Below are positions 41,201 to 48,075 of a DNA stretch of 64,000 nucleotides, one piece after another (position 1 is the stretch's first letter; each line of letters begins with the position of its first letter). This DNA is from JAOUEA01 sp963825635 (lineage in GTDB: Bacteria; Actinomycetota; UBA4738; HRBIN12). Under the pieces are notes generated by a model. It did not search any database and was not told the DNA's origin. It saw nothing but the letters and a program-made list of their open reading frames with translations. The stretch is taken from contig CAWGTU010000002.1 of assembly GCA_963825635.1 (NCBI GenBank), forward strand, positions 216,139 through 280,138, in the 5' to 3' direction. The position numbers and the translations under genes are program-made.

Positions 41201-41737
41201 CGGGCGGCGTCGATACTCCAGTCACACCCCGATCCGCAATTCGCGATATGGCTCTCGTACGGACGGGGCCTGTTGGCATGGGTGCGCGGCGACCTCCCCG
41301 AGGCGGTAGCGCAGTACACGGCTGCGGTCGAGGTGGTGCGCACGTACCACGCCGACTCCATGCCCGAGGTCTTCCCGGCGCTCGTCCGGTCGCTGCTCGC
41401 GATCGGCGAACGCGAGACCGCGGCGACCTACGACGACCTCATCAAAGAGGCACGCTCGCCCTTCGGGATCGCCCTCGGGCGCATGGTGAAGGGCCTGCTC
41501 GAGGCCGATCCCGCCCAGGCCGTCGCAGAGCTGACCGATGCAGCCCGCCGGCTCGAGGCGCTGGGGGTCGTGACCGAGCTGGGATGGGCTCAGCTCGACC
41601 TGGCGAAAGCGCGGGCTGCTGCCGGTCTCGACCCGGCACCGACCCTGCAAGCGGCCCGCGAGACCTTCACCAAGGCCCGGGCGGCCGGCTTCCTGACGCA
41701 GGTGGAATCGGTCGCGCGGACCTTGGCTCGAAGCTGA
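38297..41737 (+). CDS. zinc-ribbon - class III cyclase - AAA ATPase - TPR signalling protein
   Basis: 1146 residues. One zinc ribbon (MRTCPACGEE, AKFCLACATPL), then a cyclase domain with all canonical residues visible: ALFADLVGSTTLAE and EKFMGDAVLAVFG (metal Asp and purine Lys), HDRMLTGDAVNTAARLQ (purine-side Asp, Asn and Arg). From about 235 an AAA16-type ATPase: ARLIGRDEELTVLKQ, Walker A GPAGVGKS, Walker B LVLVLEDIHWADEG. The C-terminal 550 residues are TPR-like helices. It should be an active adenylate cyclase more surely than the others in this window. Same layout as 19288-22815 but with one zinc ribbon instead of two. Confidence 0.85.
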   Translation: MRTCPACGEENPDRAKFCLACATPLEAEAAPGRMERKFATALFADLVGSTTLAEQEDPEVVQSVVGRTFDRLSEEITRYGGHLEKFMGDAVLAVFGIPRAHEDDPERAVRAALEMQAVLSELNRTFADEGKPQLAMRIGIEAGEVLVDLQRVTGPHDRMLTGDAVNTAARLQTAADPGHVVVGPAVYASVKEVIDLAELPPLALKGKAEAVPAWDARSVSAKRRGERPSLGMEARLIGRDEELTVLKQTLQQTEHSARPSLVTIVGPAGVGKSRLVAELAGYVEGLPSFFYWRSGRCLAYGNAAYSALADAVKAQCEILDDDHADVVRSKVDAVVEELFGDLELAPAIRVLVSAGERAFSREDLFEAWRRFLERMAARYPLVLVLEDIHWADEGLLDFIEHVADWAQGPIMVIALARAELFERRPTWGGGKRNANSIYLDPLTPEEDSAMVDELVPGAVPDELRAMIVERAEGNPLYTEEIVRMLIDRGVLRATEASRWEVAAAIDDVEVPRSIQGLIAARLDGLPDDEKLVLQDAAVVGRDFWLGSVVALSGLEPAAAREVLGRLRVKELIVPHETSSFGGEHEFSFRHLLLRDGAYESLPKQLRAEKHAAVVAWASARAGERTDELAELIASHAVAALRYRQELGDSGDEFDAAGRAAYRWTRVAGDRTAAVWLQREAAGWFAEATRAADIADVPLADRVSLARAYLEAAWGPVPVEENERIGLRLIELAEREGDRLAAGYARARLVRVLFDLGRNDEAEAMAEAAIAQLEPLGDSVELADALRSLGWLRWRNGSGAEAEPVLRRAIDVAGRVGARAVLADATMDLGVALSVMGRRDECIEVMERAYGLAKESGDFNVLMRVYINYPAAGLNWASDFPRILEVTGEGVELARKAGDVQNVAWLLGNLTDTMVQQMGPTDEVVDMAREAVDLADQIGDAPLMGMRLSGLGIILTVGGQLEEAIAVLERAASILQSHPDPQFAIWLSYGRGLLAWVRGDLPEAVAQYTAAVEVVRTYHADSMPEVFPALVRSLLAIGERETAATYDDLIKEARSPFGIALGRMVKGLLEADPAQAVAELTDAARRLEALGVVTELGWAQLDLAKARAAAGLDPAPTLQAARETFTKARAAGFLTQVESVARTLARS

Positions 41738-41750
41738 CGCGAGCCACGCG

Positions 41751-42086
41751 TTACCCCTTCGCGGGCAGCGCCCTCGCGTAGTCGGCCCCGATGCGCACCC
41801 ACGTCGCGAGCTGTCGCTTCGTGCGCACGTCCTCTGCGTCGATCAGCAGCCAACCGTTCATCTGCCGGCCGCGCATCTCCATCGGCCGGGCGCTCGTCGA
41901 GGCGATCAGGGTGTCCGAAGATGCAGGGTCGGCGCGCACGAGCAGACCGCCCTGACCGCTCGCCGCCACGGCCATGTTGCCGCCGATCAGGAACGCGAGA
42001 CCGCCGAACATCTTCCTCTCGGTCAGCGTGTCTTCGCCGGCGAGCAGCTCACGCATGCGGTCGGCCAGGTCCTCGTCGTACGCCAT
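41751..42086 (-). CDS. TfoX N-terminal domain protein
   Basis: 111 residues. AYDEDLADRMRELLAGEDTLTERKMFGGLAFLIGGNMAVAASGQGGLLVRADP is the TfoX_N signature (KMFGG-x-x-F), with the second half PMEMRGRQMNGWLLIDAEDVRTKRQLATWVRIGADYARALP. The family name comes from the competence regulator TfoX/Sxy, but these stand-alone actinobacterial proteins have no known link to competence. TAGCAT lies 6 nt before ATG on the minus strand (42098-42093), a leaderless-type start. Convergent with the cyclase gene. Confidence 0.9.
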   Translation of the reverse strand: MAYDEDLADRMRELLAGEDTLTERKMFGGLAFLIGGNMAVAASGQGGLLVRADPASSDTLIASTSARPMEMRGRQMNGWLLIDAEDVRTKRQLATWVRIGADYARALPAKG

Positions 42087-42171
42087 GGCGCGATGCTACA
42101 AGCGATGGTCCCGCGACCGGGAGCCGGTCCGGGTGTCGGTGGTGGGATCGGAATCTGGGTCTACGGCGTCG

Positions 42172-42391
42172 GCGCGCCATCAGGTCACCGACACCGATGC
42201 GATCGACACCGCCCGTCGCCTCGCCCGCGAGGAGGCATCTTCGCCGGATTCTCGTCGGGCGCCGTCGTGCGTGCGGCGGCACGTCTGCTCGCCGGGGGCC
42301 GAAGGCAGGCTCGTCGATCGCCGTCGTGCCGGCAGATTCGGGCATGAAGTACCTCAGCACGGACCTCTGGACCGGGGACGTCCGGCAGTAG
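42172..42391 (+). pseudogene. remnant of a cysteine synthase (PLP-dependent, CysK family) C-terminus
   Basis: Three pieces in three frames join to a CysK end: HQVTDTDAIDTARRLAREE, then IFAGFSSGAVVRAAARLLAGG, then SSIAVVPADSGMKYLSTDL before TAG at 42389-42391. The first break looks like loss of one G in a GGG run near 42233; the second falls near 42300. The PLP-lysine and substrate-binding N-terminal two thirds are absent, as convergent TfoX lies there. Not a working gene. Confidence 0.7.
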
Positions 42392-42401
42392 CCGTCGATC
42401 C

Positions 42402-42704
42402 CTAGCCGGGGAGCTTGGCCGCGATCACGTCGACCTCCATGATCTCGGGCGCGCCCTCGAAGAGCTCCGGGGCCTTGGCCATCAGCGCCTCGGCGATCGC
42501 GCCGGTCACGTGCGCCATGCGACCCTCCGCGTCCGGGAAGAAGTCGACGATCGCGTAGTCGCCCGACCCCATGCGGAGCGCGAACCACGCGGTCGTCTGC
42601 GGCTCCTCTTCGGCGAGCGCCCGCCCGCTCTCGAGGAAGCTCTCCACCTCGGCTTCCTTGCCCTGCTTCGCCTTCAACGGCACGAACAGTCCCACGGTCA
42701 CCAT
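42402..42704 (-). CDS. antibiotic biosynthesis monooxygenase (ABM) domain protein
   Basis: 100 residues with AAGGAGG before ATG 42704. MVTVGLFVPLKAKQGKEAEVESFLESGRALAEEEPQTTAWFALRMGSGDYAIVDFFPDAEGRMAHVTGAIAEALMAKAPELF is a single ferredoxin-like ABM domain with the conserved W-x-A/ F-x-x-FPD pattern. Family members include quinol monooxygenases (YgiN) and heme-degrading enzymes; this subgroup is uncharacterised. Independent gene between the cysteine-synthase remnant and the STAS-like gene. Confidence 0.85.
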   Translation of the reverse strand: MVTVGLFVPLKAKQGKEAEVESFLESGRALAEEEPQTTAWFALRMGSGDYAIVDFFPDAEGRMAHVTGAIAEALMAKAPELFEGAPEIMEVDVIAAKLPG

Positions 42705-42774
42705 GGTCGCCCTCCTTGTGCGTGGTCTCTTCACCCTCGCACAAGGTGGGGATTCGCGTGGAGGGTCGCGGCCC

Positions 42775-43137
42775 TCAGTCGGCGGCGGCCCAGGCGATCG
42801 CCTGATCGCGCTCTGCGACCGGGAAGCGCTTGAGCTCGCCCGGCGTCATCCAGCCGAACAGCGACGCGACGGTGATCATCCAGTCGAGGTCGGTGACGAG
42901 CGCGATGCGTTTCCACTTCGTGATGTGCTCCATGCCGACCTTGAGGTCTTCCCATGCGGCGCCCGGGGACAGGCCGTCCCAGCGCTCGAACACGAGGACG
43001 ACGCGCACCTCGTCGCCTCGCTCCCAGACCGCCAGCACGGCGGGCATCAGCACGTCGCGGTAGTCGGAGGCGTGGATCTTGCCGGTGGCCTCGAACCCGA
43101 TCACGCCCTCGGGCAGGTTCTCGATGGTCTGCAGCAT
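42775..43137 (-). CDS. SpoIIAA-like (STAS/SEC14-type) protein
   Basis: 120 residues. MLQTIENLPEGVIGFEATGKIHASDYRDVLMPAVLAVWERGDEVRVVLVFERWDGLSPGAAWEDLKVGMEHITKWKRIALVTDLDWM is the typical SpoIIAA-like fold, with the LVTD-x-x-W and WMTPGELKRFPVAERDQAIAW ending. Proteins of this kind are soluble single-domain binders of unknown ligand, often called DUF3478. TACGCT on the minus strand (43149-43144) lies 6 nt before ATG. Confidence 0.85.
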   Translation of the reverse strand: MLQTIENLPEGVIGFEATGKIHASDYRDVLMPAVLAVWERGDEVRVVLVFERWDGLSPGAAWEDLKVGMEHITKWKRIALVTDLDWMITVASLFGWMTPGELKRFPVAERDQAIAWAAAD

Positions 43138-43205
43138 GGTGCGAGCGTACCCCGTACCGCCTTGGGGGCCGGAACGTGGTCAGCCGACGACGAGGCCGTG
43201 GTCCG

Positions 43206-43682
43206 CTAGAGGGAGATAAGCGCCGCGAGGAAGAGCCCGAACGCCGCCCACGTCGACACGAGCTGGATCCAGTTGATCGTGAAGTACTTCTGGCGCCCCG
43301 CCTGCCAGTCGGCGGGCATGGCCTCGGGGTCCCAGGCCAGGATCACGTCGTAGTGCGGTTCCTTCCACACGTTCGAGACGACGTACACGCCGACGATCAC
43401 GAACAACAGTCCGATCGCGGTGAGCACGAACGCCGCGGAGCTCCGGTCGTCCCAGAGGAGCACGAGCGCGACGATCGGCGCGACGGCCATGCCGATCGCG
43501 CAGAAGTAGTTGAACCGGGCCTTCCTGCCGACCGGAAGGAACGCGCTCATGAAGCCCAGGAACGCCGGGCCGTCCAGCGCGCCGAGCATCTTGTGCATCA
43601 CGAGCGTCAGCATCCCCAACAAGCCCGACCAGAGCCCCGCGAACACGACCGCCGCCGCGAGTGCCCACTCCTCTCCAGACAT
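43206..43682 (-). CDS. DUF1772-like four-helix membrane protein
   Basis: 158 residues, GGAGG before ATG 43680-43682. Four membrane helices: ALAAAVVFAGLWSGLLGMLTLVMH, FNYFCAIGMAVAPIVALVLLW, AAFVLTAIGLLFVIVGVYVVSNVW and WIQLVSTWAAFGLFLAALISL. The pattern resembles DUF1772 (anthrone-oxygenase-like) membrane proteins. The conserved asparagine-rich turn NVWKEPHYD and WDPEAMPADWQAGRQKYF loop connect helices 3 and 4. Function unknown. Confidence 0.65.
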   Translation of the reverse strand: MSGEEWALAAAVVFAGLWSGLLGMLTLVMHKMLGALDGPAFLGFMSAFLPVGRKARFNYFCAIGMAVAPIVALVLLWDDRSSAAFVLTAIGLLFVIVGVYVVSNVWKEPHYDVILAWDPEAMPADWQAGRQKYFTINWIQLVSTWAAFGLFLAALISL

Positions 43683-43781
43683 GGTGGAGCCTCCCCCCTT
43701 CACGTTGCACCACAGCCTATGCCGCGGGCTGGGAGGTTGTGAAGTCGGCGTTGGCGTTCCTCGGCGGCCGGTTCGAACGCC

Positions 43782-44714
43782 TCACCGAACGACGCAGCGG
43801 AAACCGATGTGACTCATCCCGGTGTCGATCATCTGGGGCCGCCGCGCCGCCGGGCGGTACCGCATGCAGTACGAGTCAGCGCACGCGAACGAGCCGCCCT
43901 TGATCACCTTGCGGGGCACGCGGAACTGCGGTTGCGCTGGGTCGTAGCTCTGCTCGATCGTGCCGCCCCGCGGGTCCGCCGGCACGCAGCAGGCCTTGCC
44001 CGCTTCCTCAGCGTGGCTCGATGTGTACCAGTCGGTGGTCCAGTCCCAGACGTTGCCGGCCATGTCGCTGAGCCCGTAGCCGTTGGGCGGGAACGAGCCG
44101 ACCGGCGTGGTCCCCCCGTAGCCGGGTTCCGCTCGCCATGGGAAGTCGCCGTGCCAGAAGTTCGCGAGTCGTTTCCAGGCCGGCTCCGGTTCGGGCCCCC
44201 AGGCGTACGCGGCGCCGTCGATCCCGCCCCGGGCGGCGAACTCCCACTCGGCCTCGGTGGGCAGCGCACGGTTCGCCCACGCCGCGTACGCCTCGGCGTC
44301 CTCGTAGGCGACGTGCACGACCGGATGGTCGCCGCGATCGTCCACGGTCGTGTCCGGGCCCTCGGGGTGCCGCCACGACGCGCCGGGCGTCCAGGTCCAC
44401 CACTGGCTCAGGTGCCGCAGGTCGACGGGTCCCGGCGTCGGGGTGAAGACGAGCGAGCCCGGCACGAGGTTCTCCGCCGGCGCGCCGGGGAAGTCGGCGG
44501 GGTCCAGCGGCCGCTCGGCCACGGTGACGTAGCCCGTGGCCTCGACGAAGGCAGCGAACCGGGCGTTGGTGACCTGATGACGCTCGATGCGGAAGCCGCT
44601 CACCCGCACCCGGTGCGTGGGGGCTTCCTCGGCGTAATGGTCGTCCGAGCCCATGGTGAACTCGCCGCCGGGCACGAGGACCATGTCCTCGACATCGCGG
44701 ACCGCCCCGGTCAC
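43782..44714 (-). CDS. formylglycine-generating enzyme (FGE/SUMF1 family), copy A
   Basis: 310 residues, GTG at 44714 with GGGAG upstream. MVLVPGGEFTMGSDDHYAEEAPTHRVRV is the usual SUMF1 opening; LPTEAEWEFAARGG, GYGLSDMAGNVWDWTTDWY and KVIKGGSFACADSYCMRYRPAARRP are diagnostic. Both active-site cysteines are present as Cys278 and Cys283 (C-x4-C, equivalent to Cys336/341 of human FGE), so it can bind copper and oxidise the sulfatase Cys to formylglycine. It lies 16 bp downstream of the sulfatase gene, its natural substrate, in one operon. A deleted copy lies at 50482-50832. Confidence 0.92.
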   Translation of the reverse strand: MTGAVRDVEDMVLVPGGEFTMGSDDHYAEEAPTHRVRVSGFRIERHQVTNARFAAFVEATGYVTVAERPLDPADFPGAPAENLVPGSLVFTPTPGPVDLRHLSQWWTWTPGASWRHPEGPDTTVDDRGDHPVVHVAYEDAEAYAAWANRALPTEAEWEFAARGGIDGAAYAWGPEPEPAWKRLANFWHGDFPWRAEPGYGGTTPVGSFPPNGYGLSDMAGNVWDWTTDWYTSSHAEEAGKACCVPADPRGGTIEQSYDPAQPQFRVPRKVIKGGSFACADSYCMRYRPAARRPQMIDTGMSHIGFRCVVR

Positions 44715-44730
44715 CGGGTCGCTCCCTCGG

Positions 44731-46237
44731 TTAGTGGCCCGACGCGATCGCGGCCTCGAGCTTGGCCTGCACCTGGTCGATCGTGAAGCTCGCCGCCTTC
44801 ATGCGGGGCGGGAACTCCATGAACGTGCCGAGGAACTCCGCCACGAACGCCTGCGCGGGCAGCAGCAGGAAGATGCGGTCGAGGTACCAGTCCCAGTAGG
44901 TGTTCGACGTGACGTCGGCGCGCTCGAAGGGGTCGGTCCGCAGGTTGAAGAGCATCGGGATGCGCGTGGAGACGAACGGCTCGCCCCACACCGCGAGCGT
45001 GCCCGGCATGCGCTGCTGCATGAAGACGACCTTCCAGTTGTCGTAGCGCAGCGCGACGAGGTCGCCGTCGTCGGAGAAGTAGAAGAACGACGTGCGAGGG
45101 CTCTCGTCGGTCTCACCCGTGAGATACGGGAGCTGGTCGTACCCGTCGAGGTGCACCTTGAACGTGCGTCCCCCCGCCTCGTGGCCCTCGCGCAGCTTGC
45201 CCGCGATGTCGGGCTCGCCCGCGGCCGACAGGAACGTCGGCAGCCAGTCGAGGTGGCTGATGATGCCGTTCGAGACGGTGCCGGGCGCGATCTTGCCCGG
45301 CCAGCGCATCACCGCCGGCACGCGGAACGCGCCCTCCCAGTTCGTGTTCTTCTCCGAACGGAACGGCGTCATGGCCGAGTCGGGCCAGGAGTTCAGGTGC
45401 GGACCGTTGTCGGTCGAATACAGCACGATCGTGTCGTCGGCGATGCCGAGGCGGTCGAGCGTGTCGAGCACGGCGCCGACGTGGCGGTCGTGGTCGATCA
45501 TCGTGTCGTGGTAGTTCGACTGCCACCGGCCGGCCTGCCCGACGCTCTCGGGCTTGGTGTGCGTGCGGAAGTGCATGTGCGTCGTGTTGATCCAGATGAA
45601 GAACGGGCGTGTCCTCGCCCTGCTTGCGCTCGATGAAGTCGACGGCGCCCTCGATGATCTCGTCGTCGATCGTCTCCATGCGCTCGCGCGTGAGCGGGCC
45701 CGTGTCCTCGATCTGCTGCTCGCCGTCGGGCCCGACCCGGCACCGCAGCACGCCGCGCGGACCGAAGCGCTCGCGGAAGTGCGGGAAGTGCTGGGGGTCG
45801 GGGTAGTCGGGGTGCTCGGGCTCTTCCTCGGCGTTCAGGTGGTAGAGGCTGCCGAAGAACTCGTCGAAGCCGTGCGCCGTCGGCAGGTGCTCGTCGCGGT
45901 CGCCGAGGTGGTTCTTGCCGAACTGCCCGGTCGCGTAACCGAGCGGCTTCAGGAGCTCGGCGATCGTCGGGTCCTCGGCCTGCAGCCCGCTCTCGGCGCC
46001 GGGGATGCCCACCTTGCTCAGCCCCGTGCGGTACGTGCTCTGGCCGGTGATGAAGGCCGAGCGCCCGGCGGTGCAGCTCTGCTCGCCGTAGGCGTCGGTG
46101 AAGCGCACGCCCTCGTCGGCGATGCGATCGATGTTGGGCGTGCGGTAGCCCATGAGCCCGTCGCTGTAGCAGCTCAGGTTCGTGATCCCGATGTCGTCTC
46201 CCCAGAAGACGACGATGTTCGGCTTGTCGGCAGGCAT
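44731..46237 (-). pseudogene. type I sulfatase (formylglycine-dependent), interrupted by a one-base frameshift
   Basis: About 500 codons from ATG 46237 to TAA at 44731-44733. N-terminal KPNIVVFWGDDIGITN holds the calcium Asp pair (14, 15); the sulfatase signature is C-T-A-G-R at 55-59 (Cys55 to be converted to formylglycine), then SAFITGQSTYRTGL. LYSTDNGPHLNSWPD and YFSDDGDLVALRYDNWKVVF mark the C-terminal part. The reading frame breaks near 45605-45607, where one extra base in a GGG/CCC run separates GEDTP from FFIWINTTHMHF-type sequence. Without it a full-length arylsulfatase would be made. No signal peptide, so cytosolic. Either a recent mutation or a sequencing error. Conserved 5' region and FGE partner are intact. 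Confidence 0.85.
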
Positions 46238-46339
46238 GCGGTTCCCCCCAGGGTGCTCAGCGGAAGCGGATACGCGGGGGACTCTATCGCGAGACCCCGG
46301 CCTGCACGTCTGTGTCCGGCCCTGGAACCTCTGCAGTTC

Positions 46340-46523
46340 CTACAGCTCGGCGACGATGCGCGCGCCCGTGTAGGGGGCCCATCCGCCGTCGGGTTCGGGG
46401 TCGATCCGCCGGAACTCCTCGAACGTGGTGGTGAGGAACGCGCCCGGCCGCTCGGCCGTGACGGGGTGTTCGAGCAGGTCGCCGAGGCCGCGCTCGACCG
46501 CGTAGGCGGCGTACCAGGCGGCC
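46340..46523 (-). pseudogene. truncated copy of the small gene at 51012-51302
   Basis: WYAAYAVERGLGDLLEHPVTAERPGAFL and FEEFRRIDPEPDGGWAPYTGARIVAEL match the C-terminal two thirds of the intact 96-residue gene in copy B, with about a dozen per cent differences. The first third is missing: homology stops near 46523, at the edge of the inserted 4-kb segment. Stop at 46340-46342, 102 bp before the sulfatase start. Confidence 0.75.
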
Positions 46524-46524
46524 T

Positions 46525-46539
46525 GTGGCACTTTGCCAC
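46525..46539. terminator. hairpin at the copy A/insert junction
   Basis: GTGGCA-CTT-TGCCAC is a perfect 6-3-6 inverted repeat located exactly where homology to copy B ends and 28 bp after the aminotransferase stop. Could be that gene's terminator or a scar of the insertion. Confidence 0.45.
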
Positions 46540-46567
46540 CTTCCCGTCGGACTTGAGCGCTGGACCG

Positions 46568-47887
46568 CTACGTCGGCGTTGCCATCAACTCGGTGGTTTC
46601 GCTGAGTGAGCGGTCGAGGATCTCGACCGCGCTGCGCACCTCGTCCTCGCTGATGATGAGCGGTGGCTCCAGCCGGATGACGCGAGGGTTGTTCAGCGTG
46701 AACGCGGCGCACATCCCGTGCTTGAGCATCTGCATGACGGTCAGCTCCGCGACCTCGTCTGTAGCGAACTCCACACCGATCATCAGCCCCCGGCCGCGAA
46801 CCTCGACGACGACGTCTCGATGCTTGGCCTGCATCTCGCCCAGCAGCTTCAGCATGAGCGCTCCGCGGTCGCGCGAGCGGGCCACGAGGTCCTCTTCCTG
46901 CACGACTCGGACGGCTGCGAGGCCGGCGGCACATGCCAAGGGATTGCCGCCGAACGTGGAGGTGTGCATCAGCGGGTTCTCGGAGAACACCTTCTCCCAG
47001 ACCGACGCTGTTCCCATGGTCGCGCCGATCGGCATGATGCCCCCGCCTAGCTGCTTCGCCAGCGTCATGATGTCGGGGGCGACGCCTTCGTGGTCGCAGG
47101 CGAACATGGCCCCAGTGCGCCCGATGCAGGTCTGAACCTCGTCGGCAATCATGAGGGCGCCGGTACGGTCACAAGCCTCGCGGATCGCCCGGAGGTAGCC
47201 GTCCGGGGGCACGTGGACACCGCCCTCGCCCTGGATCGGTTCGACGATGATCGTAGCGGTGTGATCGTCGATCGCGGCGACGGCCGCAGCGCCGTCCCCG
47301 TACGGGATGAACTCGACACCCGGCATCAACGGCTCGACGCGGGTGCGGTACTTCTCGCGACCGGTGGTGGAGAGTGCTCCGAGGGTCTTGCCGTGGTACC
47401 CGCCGATCGTCGAGATGATCCGGCTGCGTCCGGTCGCGACCTTTGCGAACTTGAGAGCGGCTTCGACAGCTTCGGAACCGGAGTTGCTGAAGAAGCTGTA
47501 CTGCAGCCCGGCGGGCGCGATCGAGGCCAGTTCGGCGGCCAGGTCAGCTGCCGGCTTGCTGAAGAACGCCTTTCCACTCATGGCGAGCGAGTCGAGCTGA
47601 TCCTTGACAGCCGCGACGACGGTGGGATGGCGATGACCGAGCGCGAAGGTGCCGTAGCCACCCAGGCAGTCGAGGTACCGACGACCTTCGTGGTCCTCGA
47701 TGTAGCAACCCTCGCCATACACCTCGACACCGAATCCGACGGAAGACAGGAACTCCGCGAGGTAGGGATTGACGTGATTCCGGTACTTGTCGACGACGTC
47801 GGTTCGATAGGCGTCCGCGTCGGGGATCGGGGAGATGCCCGGGGCAGCTGATGTCTCAGAGCCTCCGTGCGCCACAGGTTCGCTCAT
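46568..47887 (-). CDS. class III PLP-dependent aminotransferase (putrescine/ornithine-type)
   Basis: 439 residues, AAGGAG 8 nt before ATG. CLGGYGTFALGHRHP, FFSNSGSEAVEAALKFAK, VEPIQGEGGVHVPP, DEVQTCIGRTG and DIMTLAKQLGGGIMPIGA are class III (fold type I) motifs; the PLP lysine is Lys278, and Asp249 pairs with the pyridine nitrogen. Sequence style is closest to putrescine aminotransferase and related omega-aminotransferases, more than to acetylornithine aminotransferase. It lies in the 4-kb segment between the two sulfatase-FGE copies and is divergent from the SulP gene. Amino donor not determined. Confidence 0.85.
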   Translation of the reverse strand: MSEPVAHGGSETSAAPGISPIPDADAYRTDVVDKYRNHVNPYLAEFLSSVGFGVEVYGEGCYIEDHEGRRYLDCLGGYGTFALGHRHPTVVAAVKDQLDSLAMSGKAFFSKPAADLAAELASIAPAGLQYSFFSNSGSEAVEAALKFAKVATGRSRIISTIGGYHGKTLGALSTTGREKYRTRVEPLMPGVEFIPYGDGAAAVAAIDDHTATIIVEPIQGEGGVHVPPDGYLRAIREACDRTGALMIADEVQTCIGRTGAMFACDHEGVAPDIMTLAKQLGGGIMPIGATMGTASVWEKVFSENPLMHTSTFGGNPLACAAGLAAVRVVQEEDLVARSRDRGALMLKLLGEMQAKHRDVVVEVRGRGLMIGVEFATDEVAELTVMQMLKHGMCAAFTLNNPRVIRLEPPLIISEDEVRSAVEILDRSLSETTELMATPT

Positions 47888-48075
47888 GGACGGACTCCTT
47901 CAGGGTTCTGGTCGATGGCAGCCGGACCTCTGGTGGTTCGGTTTCGATGATTCTTACTACGCGCTCGTGGACTGTGCAGTTCTTGACACCTCCCGTCGTC
48001 GCCGAATCAGTCGCTGACTGGAGGCCACGCGTCCAGCGTGGACGTAGACAGTAGTCCACCGAATATCCTCTGCCG
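47888..48075. promoter_or_regulatory. divergent promoter region with nested inverted repeats
   Basis: 188 bp between aminotransferase and SulP. CAGTC-GCT-GACTG (48008-48020), CCACGC-GTCCA-GCGTGG (48025-48041) and the overlapping GTCCA-GCG-TGGAC (48031-48043) are three perfect inverted repeats. TATCCT (48064-48069) lies 6 nt before the SulP GTG, a leaderless-type start. Confidence 0.5.

Larger units (their letters stand above)
44299..46523. repeat. duplicated locus, copy A (homologous to 50561-51195)
   Basis: Sequence from within FGE (44299) through the sulfatase to within the small upstream gene (about 46523) has a diverged, internally deleted counterpart at 50561-51195, same orientation. 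The about 100 noncoding bases between sulfatase start and the small gene are also strongly conserved between copies. Confidence 0.85.
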
